From contig NZ_CP065997.1 in NCBI RefSeq assembly GCF_016127315.1, positions 2,604,001 to 2,668,000 on the forward strand: 64,000 nt of DNA, written 5' to 3'. Each line of letters begins with the position of its first letter. Within the stretch, counting starts at the first letter, position 1. A model generated the notes under the pieces. That model had not been told where the DNA came from. It worked only from the letters and a program-made list of their open reading frames with translations, and did no database searches. Both the position numbers and the translations under genes were made by a program. Source of the stretch: Achromobacter deleyi. Lineage in GTDB: Bacteria > Pseudomonadota > Gammaproteobacteria > Burkholderiales > Burkholderiaceae_B. Shown in pieces: positions 16,408 through 26,802 of this stretch.

Positions 16408-17964
16408 TCAGAGAGGCGAAGGGGACTGCTTCTTCTTGAACGCGCGCCAAGTCATGGCGCGTTTGCCCGGCGCGTCGGTATCGCCCGGCTTCAGGCGGTG
16501 GATCGCCTGGTTGTGCGGCGCGGACTTGACGATGCGCGGATCGGAATAGGCTTCGTCGGAAATCTGCGCGAGCACCGCGATCCAGCGGTCCAGCGCCTCC
16601 TTGCCGTACATCTCGCCGGCCTCCGGCGTGAACGGTTCGGGCAGCAGCCAGGGTTCGTGGCTGGTCCACATGGCGTCGATGCCGAAATCGGTCATTCGAT
16701 TCTGCACGTCATGGACGTCGACGCCGGTCTCCTCCTTCATCTGTTCAAGGCTGTAGCGGGTCATTTCCAGCCTTGGCAGCGTCGCTTCGGGATGGGATCT
16801 GTTGACGCCGCGGATCGCGAGCAGTCCCTTCTCCATGTAGTTGTTGGCCAGCACCGAGATGTCGGAGGCTTGCGCGATGCCGGCGGCGCCCATGGCGCGG
16901 ACCCAGGCATAGGCTTTCAGGATGACCTGCACGTTGCCCCAGAACTCGCGGATCTTGCCGACGCTTCGCGGCCGGTCATGGTCGAGGCGGTAGCGGCCGT
17001 CCGCATGCGTCACCAGCGGCGTGGGAAGAAACGGCGCCAGCTCGGCGGTGCATCCATAAGCCCCGGTGGCCGGGCCGCCGACGCCGCTCTTGGGCGCGCC
17101 GAAGGTCTTGTGCAGCATGAACATGCAGGCGTCGAAGCCGATCTCGCGGGCCCGGACCTTCGACATGGTGCCGTTGAAGTTGGCGGCGTCGTAGAACGCC
17201 AGGCCGCCGGCCTCATGCACGATGCGGATCCATTCCTTCATCTCGGGGTTGTAGACCCCCATGTCGTCGGGGTTGTTGACCATCAGGGCGGCGGTGCGGT
17301 GGGAAACCGCCGCTTTCAGCGCGTCGAGCGACGGATAGCCGTTTTCATCCAGCATCAGCGTGATGACCTTGAATCCCGCGGTCGCCGCCGTCGCCGGATT
17401 GCACGGGTGGGTCTGGATGGTCGTGATGATCTCGTCGCGCTGTTCCAGTTCCCCGCGCGCGGCGTGGTAGGCGCGCGTCACCGCACAATGCGTGAACGCG
17501 GCCTCGGCGCCGCCGCCGGCCTGGAACACGAACTGGTCCATGCCCGACAGCTCGCGCAAGGCCAGGTCCATGTTGTGCACGATCTCCAGGGCGCCCTGCA
17601 TGGTGTCTTCATGCTGCAGCGGGTGCAGTTGGGTGAGCTCGGGGCGCCACGCCATCTGCTCATTGATTTGCGCGTTGTACTTCATCGTGCAGGTGCCGAA
17701 CAGGCTGGTGCCCATCATGCCGAGCGTCTGCTGCGACAGGCGCAGATAGTGGTACAGAACCTCCGGCTCCGACATTTCCGGCAGGGCGGGCTTATCCTGG
17801 CGGCGCAGGGCGAACGGGATGAGGTCGTCGGCGTCTCCGACCTGGTCGCGGATCTCGCTTTCGATCGGCGGGAACAGGAGGCCTCGGCGTCCGGGGTGGC
17901 CCATTTCCATGATGATGGGTTCGTTCCAGACCGGGGCGTGATATTCCTTGGGCTTGATTGTCAT
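16408..17964 (-). CDS. gcvPB: glycine dehydrogenase (decarboxylating) subunit 2-like, PLP enzyme
   Basis: 518 residues, length and order of the C-terminal half of glycine decarboxylase (P-protein). The PLP lysine is K286 in LHKTFGAPKSGVGGPATG; the glycine-rich AGGGAEAAF and the THPCNPATAATAGF region are as in GcvPB. The ATG at 17964 overlaps the upstream stop (ATGA), so it is coupled to subunit 1. In the known system the two subunits form the P-protein that decarboxylates glycine onto the lipoyl H-protein. No H- or T-protein gene lies in this window, so either those come from elsewhere or this pair acts on another substrate. Confidence 0.9.
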   Translation of the reverse strand: MTIKPKEYHAPVWNEPIIMEMGHPGRRGLLFPPIESEIRDQVGDADDLIPFALRRQDKPALPEMSEPEVLYHYLRLSQQTLGMMGTSLFGTCTMKYNAQINEQMAWRPELTQLHPLQHEDTMQGALEIVHNMDLALRELSGMDQFVFQAGGGAEAAFTHCAVTRAYHAARGELEQRDEIITTIQTHPCNPATAATAGFKVITLMLDENGYPSLDALKAAVSHRTAALMVNNPDDMGVYNPEMKEWIRIVHEAGGLAFYDAANFNGTMSKVRAREIGFDACMFMLHKTFGAPKSGVGGPATGAYGCTAELAPFLPTPLVTHADGRYRLDHDRPRSVGKIREFWGNVQVILKAYAWVRAMGAAGIAQASDISVLANNYMEKGLLAIRGVNRSHPEATLPRLEMTRYSLEQMKEETGVDVHDVQNRMTDFGIDAMWTSHEPWLLPEPFTPEAGEMYGKEALDRWIAVLAQISDEAYSDPRIVKSAPHNQAIHRLKPGDTDAPGKRAMTWRAFKKKQSPSPL

Positions 17965-19364
17965 TGCTGGGTCACCTCTTTGAGGGCGCCGGCCAGGCGC
18001 TCGATGTCGGATAGGGTGTGGATCTCGGTCACGCTGAAGAGGGCGCTTTCGCCCAGTTCCGGAAAGTCCGCCCGCAGGTCCTTGCCGCCGAAAATTCCCC
18101 TTGCGAGAAGGGCGCGGTTGATGTGCGCGACGGTCTTGCCGGTGCCGTCGAAATTGACGACGAACTCCTTGAAGAAGCCCGCCGGGAAATGGATGCGAAT
18201 CCCGTCGATCTGCGCCAGGCGCCGCGCGGCATGATGGGCGCGCTGCAGAATCAGCCTGCCGACGTCGACGAATCCCTGCGGACCCATCATCGCCATGTAG
18301 GTGGTGGCGGCGATCGCCCACATGTAGACCGAATGCCCGGTCCAGTCATTGCCCTTGTCGCGAAGGCCATAGGATGACTGGTGGAAAAGGCCGAGGCCGA
18401 AGCCATATTCGCCCGGCTTCAGGGTCTCGGAAATGCTGATGAAGAGCGTGGGGTACGCCTCGGCGTAGCGGGGTTCGTCGCGCGATGCGATAAAGCCGCC
18501 GAGGCCTCCGCCGGCGTGCAGGTGGACGCCCAGCGGCTGGATGGTGCCCACCACGATATCGGCGCCGTAGTCGGCCGGCGAGGCCAGCACGCCCAGCGAG
18601 ATCGGATCGACGCCGACGATCGTCTCTGCCCCCGCGGCACGGGCGATGGCGGCGATGGCGGCTGCCTGGTGCTCGATCACGCCGAGATAGGACGGCACCT
18701 CGAAGTACACGGCGGCGGTCCGGGAATTGACGGCGGCGCGCAGGTCGTCCAGGTCGATCAGGCCGGTGGCGGGATCGTAGTCGACGAGGCGGATGGCGAT
18801 ATGGCTTGCCATCTCGGGCGGCTCGCAATAGTTGCGGATGACCGACAGCCGCTCGGGATCGATCGCGCGCACCACCACGACCTCGCTGCGCGCCGTCAGG
18901 CGCGCGGCCATCCGCATGGCGTGGCCGGCCGCGGTGCCCCAGCTGCGCACGGGCAAGCCGACGAGGTCGAGGTTCAGCAGTTCGCCGAGCTGGCTGCAGA
19001 ATTCGAACCACGCCTGGTTGCGGCCGTGATCGGAGCTGGGCTCGCCGAAGATGGACGTCAGCCACTCGTTGCGGCGGACCACTTCGTCGACGGCCGCGGG
19101 GACGTGATGCTGCCAGATGCCGGCGCCCAGGAAGCTCAGGTTCTGCTCGGTGGTCTGGTTCTTGGCGAGCGTTTCGACGAGATGCCGTCGCAGTTCGCGT
19201 TCGGTGAGCGCCGGCGGCAGGTCGAGCGGTCGCGCCAATCGATGATCCGCGGGGATCTGGGCGAACAGTTCCTCGATGGTCTGGACGCCGACCGAGGCCA
19301 GCATGTCCTGCTGTATCGATGGCACTGAATTGGCCATGTAGGGGTGGGCTGTGGATGGTCGCAT
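17961..19364 (-). CDS. gcvPA: glycine dehydrogenase (decarboxylating) subunit 1-like
   Basis: 467 residues, matching the N-terminal half of P-protein in split systems. It starts with GVQTIEELFAQIP and continues with NLSFLGAGIWQHHVPAAVDEVVRRNEWLTSIF; this corresponds to the FLGAGxxxHxxP motif of GcvPA. The start at 19364 has AGGAG close by; an ATG at 19337 is possible. It overlaps GcvPB by 4 nt and follows the NAD-kinase-like gene after 32 nt. Whether it truly serves glycine cleavage is open, as several conserved segments (RSWGTAAGHAMRMAAR) look adapted and no gcvH or gcvT is near. Confidence 0.88.
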   Translation of the reverse strand: MRPSTAHPYMANSVPSIQQDMLASVGVQTIEELFAQIPADHRLARPLDLPPALTERELRRHLVETLAKNQTTEQNLSFLGAGIWQHHVPAAVDEVVRRNEWLTSIFGEPSSDHGRNQAWFEFCSQLGELLNLDLVGLPVRSWGTAAGHAMRMAARLTARSEVVVVRAIDPERLSVIRNYCEPPEMASHIAIRLVDYDPATGLIDLDDLRAAVNSRTAAVYFEVPSYLGVIEHQAAAIAAIARAAGAETIVGVDPISLGVLASPADYGADIVVGTIQPLGVHLHAGGGLGGFIASRDEPRYAEAYPTLFISISETLKPGEYGFGLGLFHQSSYGLRDKGNDWTGHSVYMWAIAATTYMAMMGPQGFVDVGRLILQRAHHAARRLAQIDGIRIHFPAGFFKEFVVNFDGTGKTVAHINRALLARGIFGGKDLRADFPELGESALFSVTEIHTLSDIERLAGALKEVTQQ

Positions 19365-19396
19365 CGGACGCTCCTGTCTTGTTTGGGGGGAAGGGG

Positions 19397-20554
19397 TCAG
19401 GCGGTGAGCCTGAGGCGGGTGCTGCGGCCGGGGCCGATCTCGACCCGGATGTGGCCCGTGAGCAGGGCGTCGACCTCGTCGTCGCCGGTGTCCACGCGCA
19501 ATGGCGCATTGCCGAGCGCGATGAGTTTCTCGGTGCTGGCGATGACGGTGATCCGGTCGCGGCCGACCTGGCGGATGACCTCGGCGCTGATCTGTTGATT
19601 GCCGCGTCCGAACACGCTGCCTTGTCCGCCCAGGACGCCGACGATGAGGTGCGACGCGCGCCGCGCCATCAGGCGCAGCAGGGTCTGTTCGTCCAGGTCC
19701 TGGCCGACCAGCGCGCCGTTCAATACGGCATCGACGCCGAGCAAGGTGCTGGGCAGCCCCAGCGCGTTCGAGACGCGTCGGGTGGTGGTGCCGGGGCCCA
19801 GGATGTAAAGCCGGTCCGGCCGCATGCCGACGGCGATCTGACGAGCGATCGCATCGAGTGTCGCGTCCTCGCCGGGGCCCGCGCCGGCTTTTGCGTTCTG
19901 GGCCAGCCGGCGTGCGTGCGGGCTTTTCGCATAGCCGAACAGGCGCGCGGATACGCGGTCCTGGCGCATGGCCGCCTCGTCCAGGTCCATGATCTCGGCG
20001 TCGCGCAACGACACGCCAGGGGCCCCGCTAAGATGCAGCGCTGCCAGCAGGCCCGCGTTGCCCGGGCTCGTGCCGAAGACGGCGGAGTGCATTTTCACGC
20101 CGGCGGGGACGCCCAGCAGGGGGACGCGATCGCCGACGGCGGCGAGGACGTCGCGCGCGGTGCCATCGCCACCGACGAACAGGAGCAGCTCGATGCCGTG
20201 GTCCAGCATCGCGGCGGCGGCGGCCCGGGTGTCGGCGCTGGAGGACGCGGCGCCGCCTGGAAACGGCAGCAGCGCGGGCGCGAGTCCGGCGCTTCGGACG
20301 GCGTCTTCACCCATGCCGCCCCGAACGGTCAGGACACGCAGGGCGGGGCAGGCCATGACGGCTCGGCGCAGCGCCTTGGCCGCTTTCGACCCGGCGATGG
20401 GGCGCGCGCCGCGGTGCAATGCCGCTTGGAGAATGGCGGCGCCATCCGTTCCTTTCAAGCCGACGCTGCCGCCCATGCCGGCGATCGGATTGACGATGAG
20501 CCCCATGAGCGGGCAGGCAACCCCGGCGCCGGCGGTGATCTCGACATTGGCCAT
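19397..20554 (-). CDS. ATP-NAD kinase family (AcoX-like) protein
   Basis: 385 residues, longer than housekeeping NAD kinase (about 300). The N terminus carries LIVNPIAGMGGSVGLKG and the kinase motif LLLFVGGDGTARDVLAAV; a later LYILGPGTTTRR segment and LLGVDAVLNG complete the AcoX/ATP-NAD-kinase pattern. AcoX-type proteins occur in acetoin and other catabolic clusters with no settled function. The ATG at 20554 has GGAGGC upstream. It is the first gene of the GcvPA/GcvPB/LLM operon and lies divergent to a TetR gene across three tandem operator copies. Supply of phosphorylated cofactor for an operon enzyme is possible. Confidence 0.85.
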   Translation of the reverse strand: MANVEITAGAGVACPLMGLIVNPIAGMGGSVGLKGTDGAAILQAALHRGARPIAGSKAAKALRRAVMACPALRVLTVRGGMGEDAVRSAGLAPALLPFPGGAASSSADTRAAAAAMLDHGIELLLFVGGDGTARDVLAAVGDRVPLLGVPAGVKMHSAVFGTSPGNAGLLAALHLSGAPGVSLRDAEIMDLDEAAMRQDRVSARLFGYAKSPHARRLAQNAKAGAGPGEDATLDAIARQIAVGMRPDRLYILGPGTTTRRVSNALGLPSTLLGVDAVLNGALVGQDLDEQTLLRLMARRASHLIVGVLGGQGSVFGRGNQQISAEVIRQVGRDRITVIASTEKLIALGNAPLRVDTGDDEVDALLTGHIRVEIGPGRSTRLRLTA

Positions 20555-20588
20555 GCAGCCTCCACGCTTGCAACGGTTTCAGGTTTCA

Positions 20589-20656
20589 CATACATTGTGA
20601 ATGTGGAATTCTGAACGGCATACATTGTGTATGTCAAGTGAAATACATTATGTATG
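20589..20656. promoter_or_regulatory. three tandem copies of a CATACA-N3-TGTATG operator
   Basis: Copies at 20589-20603 (CATACATTGTGAATG), 20619-20633 (CATACATTGTGTATG, perfect dyad) and 20642-20656 (AATACATTATGTATG) fill the gap between the divergent NAD-kinase-like and TetR genes. Spacings are 30 and 23 bp. The arrangement strongly suggests a site bound by the adjacent TetR protein that controls both directions. Confidence 0.7.
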
Positions 20657-20674
20657 TGAAAAAAGGGGGAAGGG

Positions 20675-21280
20675 GTGAGAAGTCGTGCTGAGACCATGGC
20701 GGAAACGCGCGAGAAGCTGATCGCCGCGGCGCGGAAAACGTTCGCGGCCCGGGGATATGTCGACAGTCCGATGGAAGACATCACGGCCGAGGCCGGGCTG
20801 ACCCGGGGAGCGCTCTACCATCAGTTCGGCGGCAAGAAGGGCCTGCTCGAGGCGGTCATCGAGCAGATCGATGCGGAGATGACGGAGCGCCTGTCGGCGA
20901 TCTCCAGCCGCGCGACCTCGACGTGGGCGGCGCTGATCGACGAATTGGTGGCTTATGTGGCGATGGCGGCCGAGCCGGAAATCCAGCGCATCGTCCTGCT
21001 GGACGGTCCCGCCGTATTGGGCGAGCCATCTCAATGGCCGACGCAGATTGCCTGCGTCCGCAACACCCGGAGGCATATCGAGCGGCTCATCGACGAGGGC
21101 GTTGTCCAGCCCGTCGATGCCGAGGCCACCGCGCGCCTGGTGAGCGCGGCCGCGCTCGGCGCCTCGCTGTGGGTGGCGAACGCCGAGGATCCGCACGCGT
21201 CTTCGCGCAGGGTGTCGGAGAGTCTTCCCGTGCTCCTGTCCGGCCTTCTGGTCAAGCCGCCCAAGGCGGCGGGAAAGTAA
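20675..21280 (+). CDS. TetR/AcrR-family transcriptional regulator
   Basis: 201 residues. The N-terminal helix-turn-helix is TREKLIAAARKTFAARGYVDSPMEDITAEAGLTRGALYHQFGGKKGLLEAV, typical of TetR proteins. The rest is an all-helical ligand-binding domain. The GTG at 20675 lies directly after a G/A-rich stretch that could serve as ribosome-binding site; the ATG at 20696 lacks one. It is divergent from the GcvPA/GcvPB operon, and three palindromic operator copies lie between. It probably represses both that operon and itself until an unknown inducer binds. Confidence 0.92.
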   Translation: MRSRAETMAETREKLIAAARKTFAARGYVDSPMEDITAEAGLTRGALYHQFGGKKGLLEAVIEQIDAEMTERLSAISSRATSTWAALIDELVAYVAMAAEPEIQRIVLLDGPAVLGEPSQWPTQIACVRNTRRHIERLIDEGVVQPVDAEATARLVSAAALGASLWVANAEDPHASSRRVSESLPVLLSGLLVKPPKAAGK

Positions 21281-21299
21281 GCCGACCGCGTCCTGCCGG

Positions 21300-22151
21300 C
21301 TAGGCCCGGAAGTGCTTGCGCAGGATGCTGTCCAGCTGGTTCGCGGCGGGATCTTCCAGGGCCGAGGCCGCGCGCAGCAGGACGATCTCATGCGCGGCGA
21401 TGGCCGGCAATTCCTCCAGCACCCGCATGCCCGCGGTGATCCGCGAACGGTCGACCAGGCTTATGCCCAAGCCGGCTTCCACGCACGCTTCTACGGCCTG
21501 GCTGGACGGGCTGCTCAGGACAATGCGCCAGGCGCGCCCCGCCTGGTCGAGCGCGCCGGTCATGGCGTCGCGATAGGGGCAATGCGTGGCATGCAGCGCC
21601 AGGGGAAGGGGCTGCGGCAGATCCCCGGTCCGCATCGCGCTGCCGACCCAGACCGGCGTGGCCCTTGCCAGCACCTGCGCCGCGGGGCCGGCGCGCGCCG
21701 GTCGCACGGCAAGGGCCAGGTGCAGCCGCCCGCGTTCGACCTGCGCGCGCAGCGTCAGGCTGGGCGCGGTCGAGACATCCAGCACCACGTTGGGCCACGC
21801 CGCGGCGAACAGGGGAAGCACGTCGCGAATCACGTGAACCGCGTACTCGTCGGGCACGCCCAGCTTGATGCGCCCGGTCAGATCGGTGCCGCGCAGATCC
21901 TCCAGCACCTTGTCGTGGCGGCGCAGCAGGTCGGCCGTTCCGGCCAGCAGCCGTTTGCCCAGCGGCGTCAACGTGACGGACTGGTTGTCCCGCTCCAGCA
22001 GGCGTCCACCGGCAACGGCCTCGAGCCGCTGGATATGCATGCTGACGGCGGCGGGGCTGCGGTGGACGTGCTCGGCGGCGGCCCGGAACTGCCCGAGTTG
22101 GGCAACCGCCTGAAAGGTACGCAGCAGCTCGATGTCCAGGACAGGATTCAT
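21300..22151 (-). CDS. LysR-family transcriptional regulator
   Basis: 283 residues. Residues 5-65 form the winged helix-turn-helix (LLRTFQAVAQLGQFRAAAEHVHRSPAAVSMHIQRLEAVAGGRLLERD), followed by a two-lobe effector domain (LGVPDEYAVHVIRDVLPLFAAAWPNV). It lies divergent from an EamA-type transporter gene across a 107-bp AT-rich gap, the classic layout in which a LysR protein controls a divergent exporter. Effector unknown. Confidence 0.93.
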   Translation of the reverse strand: MNPVLDIELLRTFQAVAQLGQFRAAAEHVHRSPAAVSMHIQRLEAVAGGRLLERDNQSVTLTPLGKRLLAGTADLLRRHDKVLEDLRGTDLTGRIKLGVPDEYAVHVIRDVLPLFAAAWPNVVLDVSTAPSLTLRAQVERGRLHLALAVRPARAGPAAQVLARATPVWVGSAMRTGDLPQPLPLALHATHCPYRDAMTGALDQAGRAWRIVLSSPSSQAVEACVEAGLGISLVDRSRITAGMRVLEELPAIAAHEIVLLRAASALEDPAANQLDSILRKHFRA

Positions 22152-22258
22152 GGTTTTGATTTCTTGAACGACATAGTCAGTACATTTTGATTTATTTAAT
22201 AGCGGGGCGGCGCTAAGGTCAAGGCATCAGAAAGACGTGTTGATGAGCCGAACCCTCC

Positions 22259-23224
22259 ATGCCCGATGTCGATGCCCGCGTGATCCCTTGTTCCCCGCCG
22301 CCTGCCGTGTCCCGCGGCGCGCCCGGGGTGGCGCCGCTCCTGCTGCTGGAAGCGGCGCTGGTGGTGGCCTGGAGTTCGGGCTTCGTGGGCACGCGCTTTT
22401 CGATCGATCACGCGCCCGCGTTCCTGGTGGTGTTCTGGCGCTGCGTGGTGGTGACGCTGGTACTGCTGCCGTGGGCCATCGGCGCGCTTGGCCGCGTGCC
22501 GGCCGCCGTGCTGCTGCGCCATGCCGGGATCGGCCTGCTGGCCATGGCGGGCTATCTGGCGGGCGTCGCCAAGGGCATCGAGCATGGCGTCCCGGCCGGG
22601 TTGGCGGCGTTGATCGCCGACCTGCTGCCGCTGGGGACGGCGCTGCTGGCCCTGCGTTTGCCCGGCAAGCGGCTTGGCGGGCGTGGCTGGGCCGGCCTGT
22701 TTGTCGGCTTGCTGGGCGTGCTGATGGTGACGCGCGATGCGCTGGCGTGGGGGGACGCGCCGCTCTGGGCGTATTGCCTGCCGCTGCTGGGCATGCTGTC
22801 GCTGGCCGTGGCGACGTTGTGGCAGAAGCGGATGCACGCCGAGGCGTCGCTGGGTCTGTTGCCCAGCCTGTGGTTGCAGTGCGCCGTGTCGGCCGTGGCG
22901 TTCGCGGGGTTGGCGGGCCGGGAAGGCAGCTTGATGCCGGTCGCAAGCGTTGGGTTCGCCGTGAGCGTGTCGTGGACGGTCGTGCTTTCCACGTTGGGCG
23001 GCTATGGCCTGTACTGGGCCTGCCTGCGGCGTTCGTCGCCGACCCGCGTGGCCAGCGTGCTGTACCTCAGCCCCGCGGTGACGCTGCTGTGGGCCTGGGC
23101 GATGTTCGGCGAGCCGCTGTCATGGCTGATGCTCGTGGGCACCGGGGTCTCGGGCCTGGGGATCTGGCTGGTGGCGCGGTCGGAGCGGGCGCTGCCGGCA
23201 GGCGCGTCACACTGCGGGCGATGA
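22259..23224 (+). CDS. EamA/DMT-superfamily transporter
   Basis: 321 residues with about ten predicted membrane helices in two EamA repeats of five, for example LLLLEAALVVAWSSGFVGTRF at the start and YLSPAVTLLWAWAMFGEPLSWLMLVGTGVSGLGIWLVA near the end. Family members export amino acids, metabolites or drugs. The ATG at 22259 is taken because the signature first helix follows soon after; no strong ribosome-binding site is visible. Control by the divergent LysR gene is likely. Confidence 0.9.
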   Translation: MPDVDARVIPCSPPPAVSRGAPGVAPLLLLEAALVVAWSSGFVGTRFSIDHAPAFLVVFWRCVVVTLVLLPWAIGALGRVPAAVLLRHAGIGLLAMAGYLAGVAKGIEHGVPAGLAALIADLLPLGTALLALRLPGKRLGGRGWAGLFVGLLGVLMVTRDALAWGDAPLWAYCLPLLGMLSLAVATLWQKRMHAEASLGLLPSLWLQCAVSAVAFAGLAGREGSLMPVASVGFAVSVSWTVVLSTLGGYGLYWACLRRSSPTRVASVLYLSPAVTLLWAWAMFGEPLSWLMLVGTGVSGLGIWLVARSERALPAGASHCGR

Positions 23225-23433
23225 TAAGCTTTATTCTCATCTTCGCTCGCGCCTGGCCCGCGCTTTCTTCGCTATTCAAGTCTCATGGCAACCTGACGCG
23301 CGCTCCGCCTGACCGGTCGCAGACAGCCGCAACAGGTCCGGTCCACGGATTTGAAAGGGCAACGGGATCGGCGGCGGCCTGGCGTGATGAACCCCGGATT
23401 CAAGACGATTGCGGTACGACCTGGAGTGGACCG

Positions 23434-24522
23434 ATGAGAGCGGCAAAATTCCTTTCATGCATCAAATGGGGCTTGCTGTGCGGGCCGCTGTTGCTGGCGG
23501 CGGCCGGGTGCGGCACGCACGAAGCGGCGCGCGCCGCGCCGAAGGCGTCGAAGCTGGAGGCGCCGGTCAAGCAGGTGGCGAATCAGGCGCTGGTCATCAA
23601 GGGTTCATCGGGAGAGGGAGAGCTGCCGCTCTATGCTTCCGCCGATATCCTGGCCCGGGCCCCGAAGATATCGACCGTGCTGATCGTGATCCATGGCACC
23701 TTGCGCAACGCGGACACGTACTTCGACACCGGCAAGGAAATCGTGTCGGGGGCGGGGAAATCGGACGGCACGGTGATGGTGGTCGCGCCGCAGTTCCTGA
23801 CCGCGCCGGATGTCGAGAAGTTCTCGATGTCCGCGCGCACCCTGAGGTGGTCCCAGGAAGGCTGGAAGAGCGGTGAGCCGGCGCTGGGCCCGGCGCCCCT
23901 CAGCTCGTTCGAGGCGATCGACGCGCTGCTGGACCACTTCGCGGACAAGAAACGCTATCCGGCCCTGACGCACGTCGTCGTGATGGGGCATTCCGCGGGC
24001 GCGCAGATCCTTCAGCGATACGCCGCCGTGGGGCGCGGCAGCGCTGCCCTGGCGCGCCGCGGCGTGCCGCTGCGCTACGTCGTTGCGAACCCTTCCAGCT
24101 ACGTCTATTTCAGCGATGAGCGGCCCGCGCCGCCGGCTGCCGGCACCTGCCCCGCCGCGACGAAATGGAAGTACCAGCTGACGGGTGGCCCGCCCTACGT
24201 GGCCGCGCAGGATCCCGCCGAGGCGGAGGCGCGTTACGCCAGCCGGAATGTGGTGTATCTGCTGGGCCAGGCGGACACCGATCCCTACACCCACTTCATC
24301 GACCGTTCCTGCGGCGGCATGGCGCAAGGCCCCAATCGGCTGGAACGCGGCCGCGCCTATTTCGACTACCTGACGCGCAGGCACCCGGCCGGACTGAACC
24401 AGAAGGTCGTGGAAGTGCCGGGCGTCGGCCACAACAACCTGGGGATGTTCACCTCGGCATGCGGCATCGCGGTGCTGTTCGATCGGCCGCTGCCGGCGAG
24501 TTGTCCGGTCGTGGGGCGATGA
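23434..24522 (+). CDS. predicted lipoprotein/secreted alpha/beta hydrolase
   Basis: 362 residues. It starts with a signal peptide that ends LLLAAAGCG, a lipobox-like site whose -3 residue is alanine rather than leucine, so lipidation is likely but not certain. The hydrolase fold is indicated by LIVIHGTLRNADTY (oxyanion region), the nucleophile elbow GHSAGA with S187, and a His in GVGHNNLGM near the end. The ATG at 23434 has GGAG upstream; the frame is open further left only as a shadow of the transporter gene. It converges with the molybdopterin oxidoreductase gene with only 2 bp between stops. The substrate, perhaps an ester or polymer fragment, is unknown. Confidence 0.85.
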   Translation: MRAAKFLSCIKWGLLCGPLLLAAAGCGTHEAARAAPKASKLEAPVKQVANQALVIKGSSGEGELPLYASADILARAPKISTVLIVIHGTLRNADTYFDTGKEIVSGAGKSDGTVMVVAPQFLTAPDVEKFSMSARTLRWSQEGWKSGEPALGPAPLSSFEAIDALLDHFADKKRYPALTHVVVMGHSAGAQILQRYAAVGRGSAALARRGVPLRYVVANPSSYVYFSDERPAPPAAGTCPAATKWKYQLTGGPPYVAAQDPAEAEARYASRNVVYLLGQADTDPYTHFIDRSCGGMAQGPNRLERGRAYFDYLTRRHPAGLNQKVVEVPGVGHNNLGMFTSACGIAVLFDRPLPASCPVVGR

Positions 24523-24524
24523 GG

Positions 24525-26792
<2,268 letters not shown>

Positions 26793-26802
26793 GCAAACCT
26801 CT

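Noticed and set aside
23225..23433. Largest gap, about 209 bp, between the EamA transporter and the lipoprotein hydrolase
   Set aside because: No reading frame with start and ribosome-binding site, and no clear dyad; probably only the promoter of the hydrolase gene.
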